From Natronoflexus pectinivorans (GTDB lineage Bacteria; Bacteroidota; Bacteroidia; Bacteroidales; Marinilabiliaceae): a stretch of 64,000 nt of DNA. The translations under genes were made by a program, and so were the position numbers. The stretch covers positions 1 to 64,000 of the forward strand of contig NZ_SLWK01000006.1 of NCBI RefSeq assembly GCF_004345615.1, in the 5' to 3' direction. The notes under the pieces were generated by a model that worked only from the letters and a program-made list of their open reading frames with translations, was not told the DNA's origin and did no database searches. Numbering within the stretch: position 1 is the stretch's first letter; each line of letters begins with the position of its first letter. Shown here piece after piece: positions 36,730 through 45,495 of the stretch.

Positions 36730-37324
36730 AACTCTACTTGAAGATGATTTCGATAAAGAGTGCATAAGGTTAACTTCCCTGATAGAGGAAGGTTACAAAC
36801 CGGACTTAATAGTAGGAGTTCTCACCGGAGGAGGATGTGTAGGACAGCGTGTTTACAAGGAAATAAGTAAGCGTATAAGTGTTCATTACTGTGAGGTTCG
36901 GGTCGCAAGAGGCAGTACAGAAATCAAGAGGAAAATAAATATAAAAAGTATACTTCGGAAACTTCCAAATCCGGTACTTAATTTTTTAAGGGTTTTGGAA
37001 GTGCATGTTCTGGAGTTAATGAGTAAAATCAGAATCCCAAAACGACAAGGAGAAATCCTGATGGGGCATGAAATACGGGAGCTATTGGAGAGTGGGCCAA
37101 AAAATATTCTGATTGTTGATGATTGTGTTGACACCGGTGCCACTTTAAAGTATATAATTGATTATTTTATCGGTGAGTATGGCCCTGAACATAATTTGCG
37201 CTGTGCCGTCATCACCAAAGCACATAAAAAACCGTTGGTAAATGTCGATTATTTGCTTTACAATCGTGTTTTAATTAGGTTTCCCTGGTCTTTCGATACC
37301 AAAAAAAAGAGTCCTGAGGTGTAA
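36719..37324 (+). CDS. Phosphoribosyltransferase-domain protein
   Basis: A 201-aa type I phosphoribosyltransferase. The PRPP-binding loop ILIVDDCVDTGAT (130-142) is canonical, and LIVGVLTGGG (about 30-39) is the diphosphate-binding loop. Between them lies an unusual basic and hydrophobic insertion (about 70-110, NIKSILRKLP...FLRVLEVHVLELMSK) that could be an amphipathic membrane-binding helix or acceptor site. Family members usually salvage bases, but here the gene sits in a glycan cluster, directly before a HAD phosphatase. I infer it may transfer phosphoribose from PRPP to a glycan. The upstream ATG at 36686 would add 11 residues; the ATG used here overlaps the previous stop. Confidence 0.82.
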   Translation: MKVKTLLEDDFDKECIRLTSLIEEGYKPDLIVGVLTGGGCVGQRVYKEISKRISVHYCEVRVARGSTEIKRKINIKSILRKLPNPVLNFLRVLEVHVLELMSKIRIPKRQGEILMGHEIRELLESGPKNILIVDDCVDTGATLKYIIDYFIGEYGPEHNLRCAVITKAHKKPLVNVDYLLYNRVLIRFPWSFDTKKKSPEV

Positions 37325-37390
37325 CCTGAACCTTTGTAACTTGGTATATGTTTATAGATTGGAGAAATAGTATTAACAGGAGACGTTAGT

Positions 37391-38020
37391 ATGAAGTTAA
37401 AAGGAGTTGTAGTGGATTTGGATGGAACATTTCTTACTACGAATACATTTGAAAGATATTATTTCTTTTTGTTTCGGTTGTCATTAATCCGTTTACGGAT
37501 TAAAAATGCCGTATACCTTGGTTTTCTCTTACTCATAAGAAAATTTCGTATCATAAGTCACTCTTCCTTTAAAAGAAAAGTTCTTGGTGTAAGCAATAAG
37601 TTTGTAAGAAGAAGTGACATTCAGATGTTTGTTGATAATGTGATGATACACACCAATAAACGAGTTGTAAGTTTATATCAGAATTATAAGCTAAAGGGAT
37701 ACTACACCTGCATGGCAACTGCTGCGCCTGCTCATTATGCTAAATTAATCGGCACATATTTTGGGTTTGATGCGGTTTGTGCTACAGATTCTGCCATATC
37801 AAACATCGATGAGTGGAAGGAGAACATACGGGAAAATAAGTTAAGTTACGTAAAAGATTTTCTGACAAATAAAGGTGTCAGTATAAATGTTGTAATAACC
37901 GATCACCACGACGATTTTCCTTTAATGGAAAAGTCTCTGGAATCTAATTATCTTGTCGATCCATCAATTGAGACCATTAATTTTTTGGCAAACCGCCAGG
38001 TTAAATATTCGCTGGTTTAA
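37391..38020 (+). CDS. HAD-superfamily phosphatase-like protein
   Basis: A 209-aa haloacid dehalogenase-type hydrolase. Motif I is DLDGT (9-13) with nucleophile D9 and D11; motif II is near ATAAP (109-113); the final acidic motif is ITDHHDDFP (169-177). The cap (about 20-60) is rich in aromatic, basic and hydrophobic residues (YYFFLFRLSLIRLRI, VYLGFLLLIRKFRI), suggesting membrane contact. HAD phosphatases of this shape remove phosphate from sugars or lipid-linked sugars. Placed 66 bp after the phosphoribosyltransferase, it may remove the 5-phosphate after ribose transfer; this is inference. Confidence 0.82.
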   Translation: MKLKGVVVDLDGTFLTTNTFERYYFFLFRLSLIRLRIKNAVYLGFLLLIRKFRIISHSSFKRKVLGVSNKFVRRSDIQMFVDNVMIHTNKRVVSLYQNYKLKGYYTCMATAAPAHYAKLIGTYFGFDAVCATDSAISNIDEWKENIRENKLSYVKDFLTNKGVSINVVITDHHDDFPLMEKSLESNYLVDPSIETINFLANRQVKYSLV

Positions 38021-38089
38021 TATCATTATTAAATTTTCATCAGCCCTTTTCATGGGTTATATTTAAAATATAGCTTACTTTATAAAATT

Positions 38090-39241
38090 ATGAGAAGATA
38101 CCTGCCAGATGGAGCACACTTTCGAAAAGTAATGAATGGAGACAAAGTTGACCTTTTAGCCCTTTTTAAGAATGTTTGGCTAGGTCGTAAGATTGTACTT
38201 TCTATATTGGTTCTTTTTGTCGTAGTTGGATTGTTTATCGCACTGTTTTCTCCGGTTAAATATAGTTCAGGAGCAGTTCTGTTGCCACAGGTAGAAGGGC
38301 AAAAAGAGCTTGGACAGTTTAGTAATTTAGCCAGTTTGGCAGGGGTAAATCTCGCGTCGATGTTTGGTGAGGCTACAGGAATTCCTCCTGATTTGTACCC
38401 CAATATAGTAGGGAGTTACCCATTCCTTCATGAATTAATGAGCACTAAATTCAGGTTTAAGAATTACGATGAACCTTTAAATTTATATCAATATAAGATT
38501 GAGGAGGGAAACCGTGGTGTTATTCGACTCATTCGAAGATATACTGTTCGTTTACCCTGGACACTAAAAGATGCAATATTCCCACCCAAAGAAATCATCT
38601 ATGATATAGAGAGCTCAGAAGCAGATGGTGAGATTGTTTTTGTAGGGAAAGAAACCCTTGAGCACATGGAAGAAGTGCTTGGGGATATCTCAGTAGAAGT
38701 AAGTACCAGGACGGGGTTGGTTTATGTTAGTGTTGTCCATGAAGATCCTTTTGCATCAGCACAAATCGCTAATAAAACCGTTGAATTACTGCAGCAATAC
38801 ATCGTTGAATACAAAACAAAACAGGTCACTGAAAATCTGAAATTTGTCGAGATGCGTTTTAACGAGGTACAGGAGCAATTTAACAACATTCAAAAGGAAT
38901 TATATCAATTTCGTGATGCACATCGTAATTTTGTAGAGGAGAGGATCAGTTTAAGGTTTCACCAATTAAATGATGAATATCTTTTAATGAAAACCGTACA
39001 TCAAGGGCTTGCACAGCAACTTGAGCAATCCAGACTTGCCGTTAAAAAGGAGACTCCTGCATTTTCAATTATTGAGCCTGTAAAAGTTCCGGTTATGAAA
39101 TCTTCTCCCCGTCGGGCAGTTATTATGATAGTCTCTGTATTGCTAGGCGGTGCAGCTGGTTTTATCACTCTTTATGGAGTTATTGTTTACTATAACTTCA
39201 AAAAGTTATGGGCAAACGATGATGCATCTGGAACAGCTTAA
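38090..39241 (+). CDS. Wzz/chain-length-determinant family polysaccharide co-polymerase (copy 2)
   Basis: A 383-aa paralogue of the protein at 18241. It has a first transmembrane helix (about 34-54, KIVLSILVLFVVVGLFIALFS), the shared LPQVEGQKELGQFSNLASLAGVNLASMFG region, a coiled-coil portion (about 240-320) and a second helix (about 343-367) after EPVKVPVMKSSPRR. No kinase domain follows. The region between the first helix and the coiled coil matches the first copy in spacing, including the PDLYPNIVGSYPFLHELM segment. It would control chain length of the cluster B polymer. Confidence 0.88.
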   Translation: MRRYLPDGAHFRKVMNGDKVDLLALFKNVWLGRKIVLSILVLFVVVGLFIALFSPVKYSSGAVLLPQVEGQKELGQFSNLASLAGVNLASMFGEATGIPPDLYPNIVGSYPFLHELMSTKFRFKNYDEPLNLYQYKIEEGNRGVIRLIRRYTVRLPWTLKDAIFPPKEIIYDIESSEADGEIVFVGKETLEHMEEVLGDISVEVSTRTGLVYVSVVHEDPFASAQIANKTVELLQQYIVEYKTKQVTENLKFVEMRFNEVQEQFNNIQKELYQFRDAHRNFVEERISLRFHQLNDEYLLMKTVHQGLAQQLEQSRLAVKKETPAFSIIEPVKVPVMKSSPRRAVIMIVSVLLGGAAGFITLYGVIVYYNFKKLWANDDASGTA

Positions 39242-39251
39242 TTATGTTTGA

Positions 39252-40370
39252 ATGAAAAAAAATATACTAATTGTTTTTGGAACCCGTCCTGAAGCTATAA
39301 AGATGGCGCCTGTTGTTAAAGCATTCAGGCGCCATTCCGCATATACAACGAAGGTTTGTGTTACGGGACAGCACAGGGAGATGCTCGATCAGGTGATCTC
39401 TTTTTTTGATTTGGATGTAGATTTTGACCTCAACCTAATGAAGCCGGGTCAGAATCTTCATTCGTTAACCAGTGCCATCATTACCGGAGTTAAGGAGGTA
39501 ATGGATGTTTTTATGCCAGATTTGGTATTGGTGCATGGAGATACATCAACCTCTACGGCTGCTGCGCTTTCAGCATTTTACTCAGGAGCAAAAGTGGGCC
39601 ATGTTGAAGCTGGCTTGCGCACCTACAATAAATATGCACCTTTCCCTGAGGAGATGAACCGGCAGTTGACCGGACGGCTTGCCGATTTTCACTTTTCCCC
39701 TACTGAAAAAGCAAAAGACAACCTGTTAAGAGAAGGTGTTTCAGAACATGCCATATCCGTTACAGGCAATACCGTTATAGATGCTTTGATGGAAGGTGTT
39801 GAGCGCATTAAAAACATTAAAAACCATGCGGGCATAGGACGCCTCAGGCAATTGACAGGAGACAGTGATGTGATCTTAATCACCGGACACCGGAGGGAAA
39901 ATTTTGGACAAGGCTTTAACGATATATGTACTGCAATAAAGGAAATATCATCTGAGTTTAAGGGGAAAATAGTCTATCCTGTGCATTTAAACCCCAATGT
40001 TCAGGATCCGGTAAATAAATCTTTGCGTGGTTTGGATAATGTGGTCTTGATAGAACCTCTGCCATACGAATCATTCCTTTGGCTGATGAACAGATCAAAA
40101 ATCATTCTGACTGACAGTGGAGGTATTCAGGAAGAGGCTCCTTCATTAGGGAAACCGGTATTGGTTATGCGTGAAACCACTGAGAGACCAGAGGCGGTAA
40201 ATGCAGGCACAGTTAAACTGGTAGGAACCGATGTTGATAAAATAGTGACGGGTGTTTTAGAGCTCCTCGACAATAAGGAATTGTATCATCAAATGAGCAC
40301 CAGTTACAACCCCTATGGAGACGGAAAAGCCTCTCAACGCATAGTTGAGTTTGTTGAAAAGAACTTATAA
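39252..40370 (+). CDS. wecB: UDP-N-acetylglucosamine 2-epimerase (non-hydrolysing)
   Basis: A 372-aa enzyme that interconverts UDP-GlcNAc and UDP-ManNAc, supplying a sugar for the cluster B polymer. The family signatures are all visible: FGTRPEAIKMAPVV at the start, TGQHREMLDQV, VHGDTSTSTAAALSAFY, GHVEAGLRTYNKYAPFPEEMNRQ, ITGHRRENFGQGF, and DSGGIQEEAPSLGKPVLVMRETTERPEA. The length is normal. No UDP-ManNAc dehydrogenase (wecC) follows, so ManNAc itself may be used. It starts 10 bp after wzz and ends 22 bp before the flippase. Confidence 0.96.
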   Translation: MKKNILIVFGTRPEAIKMAPVVKAFRRHSAYTTKVCVTGQHREMLDQVISFFDLDVDFDLNLMKPGQNLHSLTSAIITGVKEVMDVFMPDLVLVHGDTSTSTAAALSAFYSGAKVGHVEAGLRTYNKYAPFPEEMNRQLTGRLADFHFSPTEKAKDNLLREGVSEHAISVTGNTVIDALMEGVERIKNIKNHAGIGRLRQLTGDSDVILITGHRRENFGQGFNDICTAIKEISSEFKGKIVYPVHLNPNVQDPVNKSLRGLDNVVLIEPLPYESFLWLMNRSKIILTDSGGIQEEAPSLGKPVLVMRETTERPEAVNAGTVKLVGTDVDKIVTGVLELLDNKELYHQMSTSYNPYGDGKASQRIVEFVEKNL

Positions 40371-40392
40371 TTGCAAAGCAACTTAGAAAAAA

Positions 40393-41703
40393 GTGGTTAA
40401 CGTAATTCATCGAATAAGGAATATTGCCGGATCAAATTCAGTCCCAATGATAAAAGGGGCCTTCTGGACAATCCTTGGCAGCGGATTTTCTCGTTTTGCA
40501 TTACTGTTGGCTTCCATAATAATTGCTCGCATTTTAGGAAAAGAGACATTTGGTGAATATGGCTTCATTAAGTCTACCATCCTGATGTTTGTCGTTTTCG
40601 GGGGAGATGCCATCGGTTTAACGGCATCCAAATTTGTCAGCCAGTATCTGGCAGAAAACCTTAAGGGGAAACTTCTTCAGGTTTCAAGGTTTTCAATATA
40701 TACATCGTTTTTTACAGGCTTACTGCTTGGACTTCTTGTTTTTGTATTTGCCGGACCTCTTTCAACTTTTATCAGCAATGATACAACCCTCATAAATGAA
40801 GTCAGAATAGCCGGGTTGATTATTGTTATAAGTTCCCTGAATGGATGCTTTCAGGGAATTCTCACGGGGAGAAAACTATTCAGGCCATTGGCGTTTATTA
40901 ACATCGGAACAGCCTTTTTTTCTTTGGTTCTGCAAGTAGTCGGTGCCTGGTATGCAGGTTTGTCCGGAGCAATAGCAGGGTATGGGGTTAGTTTGGTGAT
41001 TAATTTGTTGATGTTAATCGTAAGTAATGCCAGAATAAATGGGTTTGAAATTTTTGTTTTCAGAATTCGTGATTACATCGAATTGCGGGGTGTTTTTTTC
41101 AAATTTAGTCTTCCCGCTGCTGTAAATGGGATTTTAATTGTCCCCGTAGCATGGTTAGGCAATGCATTATTAATTGAATACGCAGGAACGGGTGAAATGG
41201 GGATTTATAGCGCCGCTTTTACCTGGAGAAATTTTGTATTAATGATACCTGCGCTTGTCGCGCAGGTATCACTTCCGTTTTTGAGCGGACTCCATTCACT
41301 CCAAAACTTCAGTGATTACTATAAAATTTTAAAATTAAATGTGTCGATTAATTTTACTGTGGCTTCCATTGTGGCTTTAATCATTTCATTAATGAGCGGC
41401 ATGATCATGGAAACTTATGGTGAAAGCTTTGTATCAGGCAAGTTTGTGTTAGTCGTTTTGATGTTATCGAGCATTTTGGCATCTGTCAACAGTGTAGTAG
41501 GCCAGGCATTAAACAGTCAGGGGAAGGTTTGGCTTGGAGTGTTTTTTAATTTTGGTTGGGCTTTGGCCTTTTTGTTTTTTGCGCAGTTGTTCCTGTGGCG
41601 TGGTTATGGAAGTATGGCGTTGGCTCTGGCTCATCTTATTGCCTATGCTTTGCACACCTTATGGCAGAGTTGGTATGTACAACGAAGCCTTAGTCGAAGA
41701 TAG
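40393..41703 (+). CDS. Wzx-type polysaccharide flippase (cluster B)
   Basis: A 436-aa membrane protein of the MOP flippase superfamily with about 12 hydrophobic helices. MIKGAFWTILGSGFSRFALLLASIIIARILGKETFGEYGFI is the typical start of an O-unit translocase. GTG at 40393 is the likely start; an in-frame ATG at 40450 is less likely because the first 19 residues are polar like other N-termini. It belongs to a different subgroup from the cluster A flippase, judging by the little similarity seen outside the first helix. Confidence 0.9.
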   Translation: MVNVIHRIRNIAGSNSVPMIKGAFWTILGSGFSRFALLLASIIIARILGKETFGEYGFIKSTILMFVVFGGDAIGLTASKFVSQYLAENLKGKLLQVSRFSIYTSFFTGLLLGLLVFVFAGPLSTFISNDTTLINEVRIAGLIIVISSLNGCFQGILTGRKLFRPLAFINIGTAFFSLVLQVVGAWYAGLSGAIAGYGVSLVINLLMLIVSNARINGFEIFVFRIRDYIELRGVFFKFSLPAAVNGILIVPVAWLGNALLIEYAGTGEMGIYSAAFTWRNFVLMIPALVAQVSLPFLSGLHSLQNFSDYYKILKLNVSINFTVASIVALIISLMSGMIMETYGESFVSGKFVLVVLMLSSILASVNSVVGQALNSQGKVWLGVFFNFGWALAFLFFAQLFLWRGYGSMALALAHLIAYALHTLWQSWYVQRSLSRR

Positions 41704-41762
41704 ACACACCATAGTTAATCCTGTTTATAAAAAACTTTAATTAAGAAGAGATAAATAAGAAG

Positions 41763-42974
41763 ATGCGAAACATAGGAATCGTTACCACATGGTTTGAAAG
41801 AGGAGCAGCTTATGTGTCCCGACAGTTTATGGAGGTTCTCGAGAAGGAGCATAATGTTTTCATATATGCACGTGGTGGTGAAGCATATGCCAAAAATGAT
41901 CCTAAATGGAATCATGAGAATGTTTATTGGGGTAAACGAAACCCTATGTTGGTCTCTTCAAAAATAAACAAAAATGATTTTTTGCGCTGGATTAAAGAGA
42001 ATCGGATTGACTGCCTGTTGTTCAACGAACAACAGATTTGGACTCCACTTCTATGGTGTCATGAAATGAAGATTCCAGCCGGTGCATATATAGATTATTA
42101 TACCAAAGAGACAGCAGAGTTTTTTTCTGCTTACGACTTCTTAATCTGTAATACCCAAAAACATTTCAGTGTCTTTAAGAACCATTCCCAAAGTTACTTC
42201 GTTCCATGGGGAACGGATGTTGAATTATACAAACCTTTGAAAAAGCGGGTGGAAGATAGTGAGAAAATGATTTTTTTCCACTCAGCAGGTATGAACCCCT
42301 TGCGTAAAGGGACTGATCTGTTTATAAAGGCAATGGATTTGGTGAAAAATGAGTACGTTAAAGCAGTCGTTCATACCCAGGTTGACCTGTCAGAGTTTTT
42401 CCCGAAATTAACCCCGGTCATCAAAAAGATAGTTGATAATGGGAAGCTAGAAATCATTCAAAAAACCGTTTCAGCTCCCGGTTTATATCATATGGGAGAT
42501 GTGTATGTATATCCTACTCGCCTGGAGGGGATCGGCCTTACCATTGCGGAAGCTTTGTCATGTGGTTTGCCTGTAATAACTACCAATGAAAGGCCAATGT
42601 CAGAATTTGTTAAAAGTAATGAAACTGGAAGTTTAGTTAGAGTAAAAGAGGAGAAATACAGAGGTGATGGTTATTACTGGCCACAATCCATATGCGATGA
42701 AAATCATTTGGCGGAGATCATTTCTGAATTTGCAGAAAACCCGGAGCATGTAAAGCAGATGGGTAACAACGCGCGTAACCGCGCTGTAGAAGAACTCGAT
42801 TGGAATAAAAATTCTCTTATTTTATATGAATTGTTTGAGAATGTTGCTTTTATTGATGAACTGAAGAAAAAGAACGTGCTTGAGCTATGTGAAAGATACG
42901 AAAGATCACGCTCATGGCGTTATTATTTAAATACGTTTAAACCATATATTTATCTAAAGAGAAGGTTTCTTTAG
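41763..42974 (+). CDS. Glycosyltransferase family 4 (cluster B, second)
   Basis: A 403-aa GT-B enzyme. It starts NIGIVTTWFERGAAYVSRQFMEVL. IFFHSAGMNPLRKGTDLFIKAMDLV opens the donor-binding domain, and VYVYPTRLEGIGLTIAEALSCGLPVITTNERPMSEFV carries EX7E. The C-terminal extension (RYERSRSWRYYLNTFKPYIYLKRRFL) is basic and aromatic, suggesting peripheral membrane attachment. It is preceded by a GAAGAG-like ribosome-binding site. Confidence 0.9.
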   Translation: MRNIGIVTTWFERGAAYVSRQFMEVLEKEHNVFIYARGGEAYAKNDPKWNHENVYWGKRNPMLVSSKINKNDFLRWIKENRIDCLLFNEQQIWTPLLWCHEMKIPAGAYIDYYTKETAEFFSAYDFLICNTQKHFSVFKNHSQSYFVPWGTDVELYKPLKKRVEDSEKMIFFHSAGMNPLRKGTDLFIKAMDLVKNEYVKAVVHTQVDLSEFFPKLTPVIKKIVDNGKLEIIQKTVSAPGLYHMGDVYVYPTRLEGIGLTIAEALSCGLPVITTNERPMSEFVKSNETGSLVRVKEEKYRGDGYYWPQSICDENHLAEIISEFAENPEHVKQMGNNARNRAVEELDWNKNSLILYELFENVAFIDELKKKNVLELCERYERSRSWRYYLNTFKPYIYLKRRFL

Positions 42975-43072
42975 TTATATTTTCAGAGTCAACATATGTG
43001 GTCGTTTATATCTCGGAAAGAGTACGTTTATAAAGCAAAGGATTTCAGACAAAATGAGGTAAAAAATCAGGA

Positions 43073-44245
43073 ATGAGAATACTTGTGGTAAATACATTGT
43101 ATTATCCGGACTTTCAAGGTGGCGCTGAAAAATCTGTTCAGTTACTTTGCGAGGGGTTTTTTAACCGTGGGCATGAGGTGTTGGTTTTATCCAACAGTAA
43201 TTTAAATAATCAGGCAACTATAAATGGTGTTAATGTTCGATATTTTAAAACCCGAAATATCATCCCTTTTTTGGAGGTAAAGAAATATCCTTCTATTCTT
43301 AGAATGATATGGCACCTTATTGACATGTTTAACCCGTTTTATTTTACCTCCTATAAAAAAATAATAGATGGCTTTAACCCGGATGTTGTTTTATCCAATA
43401 ATTTGCCTGGCTTTTCTGTTTCGGTGTGGCAATTTTTTAAAAGGAAAAAGATCCCCGTGATACATGTTTTAAGGGATCATGCATTACTTTGTCCCAAAGG
43501 AACAATGTTTACCGATGGTAAACGTTGTGTAAATCAATGTTTGAGGTGTCGTTTAATGTCTTTGCCAAAGAAAAATTTAAGTAAAAATATCAACGGAGTT
43601 ATAGGCATCAGTAACTATATTTTACAGCGACATCTTAATGCTGATTATTTTATTCATCATAAAGTATGTAAAGTAATTCCTAATAGCGTTGCGTTTAATG
43701 GAGATCACGTAAAAGAAAGAACCAAAGATTCAATTACTTTTGGTTATTTTGGACGACTTTGTGATGAGAAGGGTTTGGGTTATTTAATTGAGGAATATGC
43801 TGCATTTAATTGCAATGTTCGACATAAACTATTGGTTGGAGGAGATGGAGAACCACAATATGTAAAAGCCATAAAGGCATCTGTTAAGAATTCAAACATA
43901 GAATTTTTAGGGTTTGTATCTTCCGAAAAGTTTTATGAAAAGATTGATTATTTGATCGTTCCATCAATACTTGAAGAAGCATTTGGCCGGGTTGTAATTG
44001 AAGCATGGCAATACGGGGTTTATGTGATAGCTGCGAAGAGTGGAGGGATGACTGAACTTGTCGAATTTGGGAATCTTTCTCTGTATGATCCATCAGATGA
44101 AGGTGCGCTGCAGAAGTTATTAAAGACATGTGCAGAACAAGAACTGAAATTTAATGATGATGATTATAGATTGTGTAAACATCATTTTGATAGGGATGTT
44201 GTTACTAATCAATATTTGGAAATGATAAAAAAGATACTAGGGTGA
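43073..44245 (+). CDS. Glycosyltransferase family 4 with cysteine cluster (cluster B)
   Basis: A 390-aa GT-B enzyme. RILVVNTLYYPDFQGGAEKSVQLL is the acceptor-side start. LRDHALLCPKGTMFTDGKRCVNQCLRCRLMSLP holds four cysteines in a pattern (C-x10-14-C-x3-C-x2-C) found in a subgroup of capsule transferases and possibly binding a metal. TFGYFGRLCDEKGLGYLIEEY opens the second domain, and SILEEAFGRVVIEAWQYGVYVIAAKSGGMTELV has the donor motif. Its last bases overlap the start of the next gene (GTGA). Confidence 0.9.
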   Translation: MRILVVNTLYYPDFQGGAEKSVQLLCEGFFNRGHEVLVLSNSNLNNQATINGVNVRYFKTRNIIPFLEVKKYPSILRMIWHLIDMFNPFYFTSYKKIIDGFNPDVVLSNNLPGFSVSVWQFFKRKKIPVIHVLRDHALLCPKGTMFTDGKRCVNQCLRCRLMSLPKKNLSKNINGVIGISNYILQRHLNADYFIHHKVCKVIPNSVAFNGDHVKERTKDSITFGYFGRLCDEKGLGYLIEEYAAFNCNVRHKLLVGGDGEPQYVKAIKASVKNSNIEFLGFVSSEKFYEKIDYLIVPSILEEAFGRVVIEAWQYGVYVIAAKSGGMTELVEFGNLSLYDPSDEGALQKLLKTCAEQELKFNDDDYRLCKHHFDRDVVTNQYLEMIKKILG

Positions 44246-45486
44246 ATTTAAGTTTTAAAAATGCAGGAATAATAATTCTGGCTCTTTTTCTTTTGAAGGA
44301 GAGTCTGGATGCTATTATCCGCTATTATTTAGCATCGATTAATTTAGTGGCGCTCACTTATGTCCCAATCTTTCTGATAGTAATATACGTTGTGTTCAAT
44401 TTTTGGGCAGAGCTGAAACGCACTCCATATTTCTCGTCCATAGCGATAATTGTTATGGTAATAATTTCCAGTGTTGTAGGATTCCTGAACCTAGGGCAGC
44501 TAACACCTGCTTTATTTGCCATATACGTTTTTTTTCCTTTCTTTTTTGGCATACAAACCGGAGACCTTGTTTATAGAAGCATCCTGATCAAAAGACTCGC
44601 ACTGATCATGATATTTATTTTATCAGCTGGTGTTATAATGGAGTGGATGGGTGAATTACCATGGAAAGGCTTTTCATACGAGATTGGAGGAGTTGAAATT
44701 GAAGCAAGCAGAAGCTGGGCGTCCTTGGGTATCCAGCGGTTATCAGGTTTTGCCAGAACTTCTTATAATTTTGCCATATTAACGGTCTGTTTCTTAATTC
44801 TTTTATATGGCAGGATTAATCATTTTGCATACTTTTTATTATTCCTTGCCTCGTTCTTTGTCGTTAGCCTTTCCACCACGAAAGGAGTGATGTTGGTATA
44901 TATTGTTTTAGCTTTGTTGTTTATTGCCGGGTGGATGTCCCGATTCTTATTTAATTTTGGTTTCAAAGCCACATTGGGCATGTCTTTAATGGTTGGGATT
45001 GTATTGCCAATCAGTACTTTATGGGTAATGTATGATTTAGATCTGTATGACATCGTGATGCGGGTCATTTTCTTGTCATTTGAGATGCGACTCACAGATG
45101 TTTGGCCAGAGGCTATGGAAAATTTTGCTCATTGGAATGATTATATAACCGGAAAGGGAGCCGGTAATGTTGGAGTCGCTTCAATGATATATAACCCGGA
45201 GAATTATAATCCGGTTGATAATCTCTATTTATATGTTCTCATTGTATTTGGTGTTCCGTTTATCGTTTTATTGGCGATATTACTTCGAAGGATATTTAAA
45301 TTAAAAGAAAGCGACATCTATATCAATTTATTGATGATGGCCACTTTTATTTTTGTTTATGGAATCTTTACCAATGTACTGGAGAGTGGAATCCTTGCTT
45401 ATTTCCTCGGAACACTAATTTCTGTGGCATTCAACAGGTCTCCAGAGGAGAATGAAAAGTCCACAGAAATTAGCCATGAAACTTAG
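44242..45486 (+). CDS. O-antigen polymerase/ligase-like membrane protein (cluster B)
   Basis: A 414-aa protein with about 11-12 transmembrane helices and a polar loop (about 285-325, RLTDVWPEAMENFAHWNDYITGKGAGNVG). This shape is that of Wzy polymerases and WaaL ligases. FARTSYNFAILTVCFLILLYG and STTKGVMLVYIVLALL resemble the O-antigen ligase Pfam region. It starts with GTG, overlapping the previous stop by four bases. Polymerase is preferred because cluster B otherwise lacks one. It ends nine bases from the convergent symporter gene. Confidence 0.78.
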   Translation: MNLSFKNAGIIILALFLLKESLDAIIRYYLASINLVALTYVPIFLIVIYVVFNFWAELKRTPYFSSIAIIVMVIISSVVGFLNLGQLTPALFAIYVFFPFFFGIQTGDLVYRSILIKRLALIMIFILSAGVIMEWMGELPWKGFSYEIGGVEIEASRSWASLGIQRLSGFARTSYNFAILTVCFLILLYGRINHFAYFLLFLASFFVVSLSTTKGVMLVYIVLALLFIAGWMSRFLFNFGFKATLGMSLMVGIVLPISTLWVMYDLDLYDIVMRVIFLSFEMRLTDVWPEAMENFAHWNDYITGKGAGNVGVASMIYNPENYNPVDNLYLYVLIVFGVPFIVLLAILLRRIFKLKESDIYINLLMMATFIFVYGIFTNVLESGILAYFLGTLISVAFNRSPEENEKSTEISHET

Positions 45487-45495
45487 AAGCCGACA

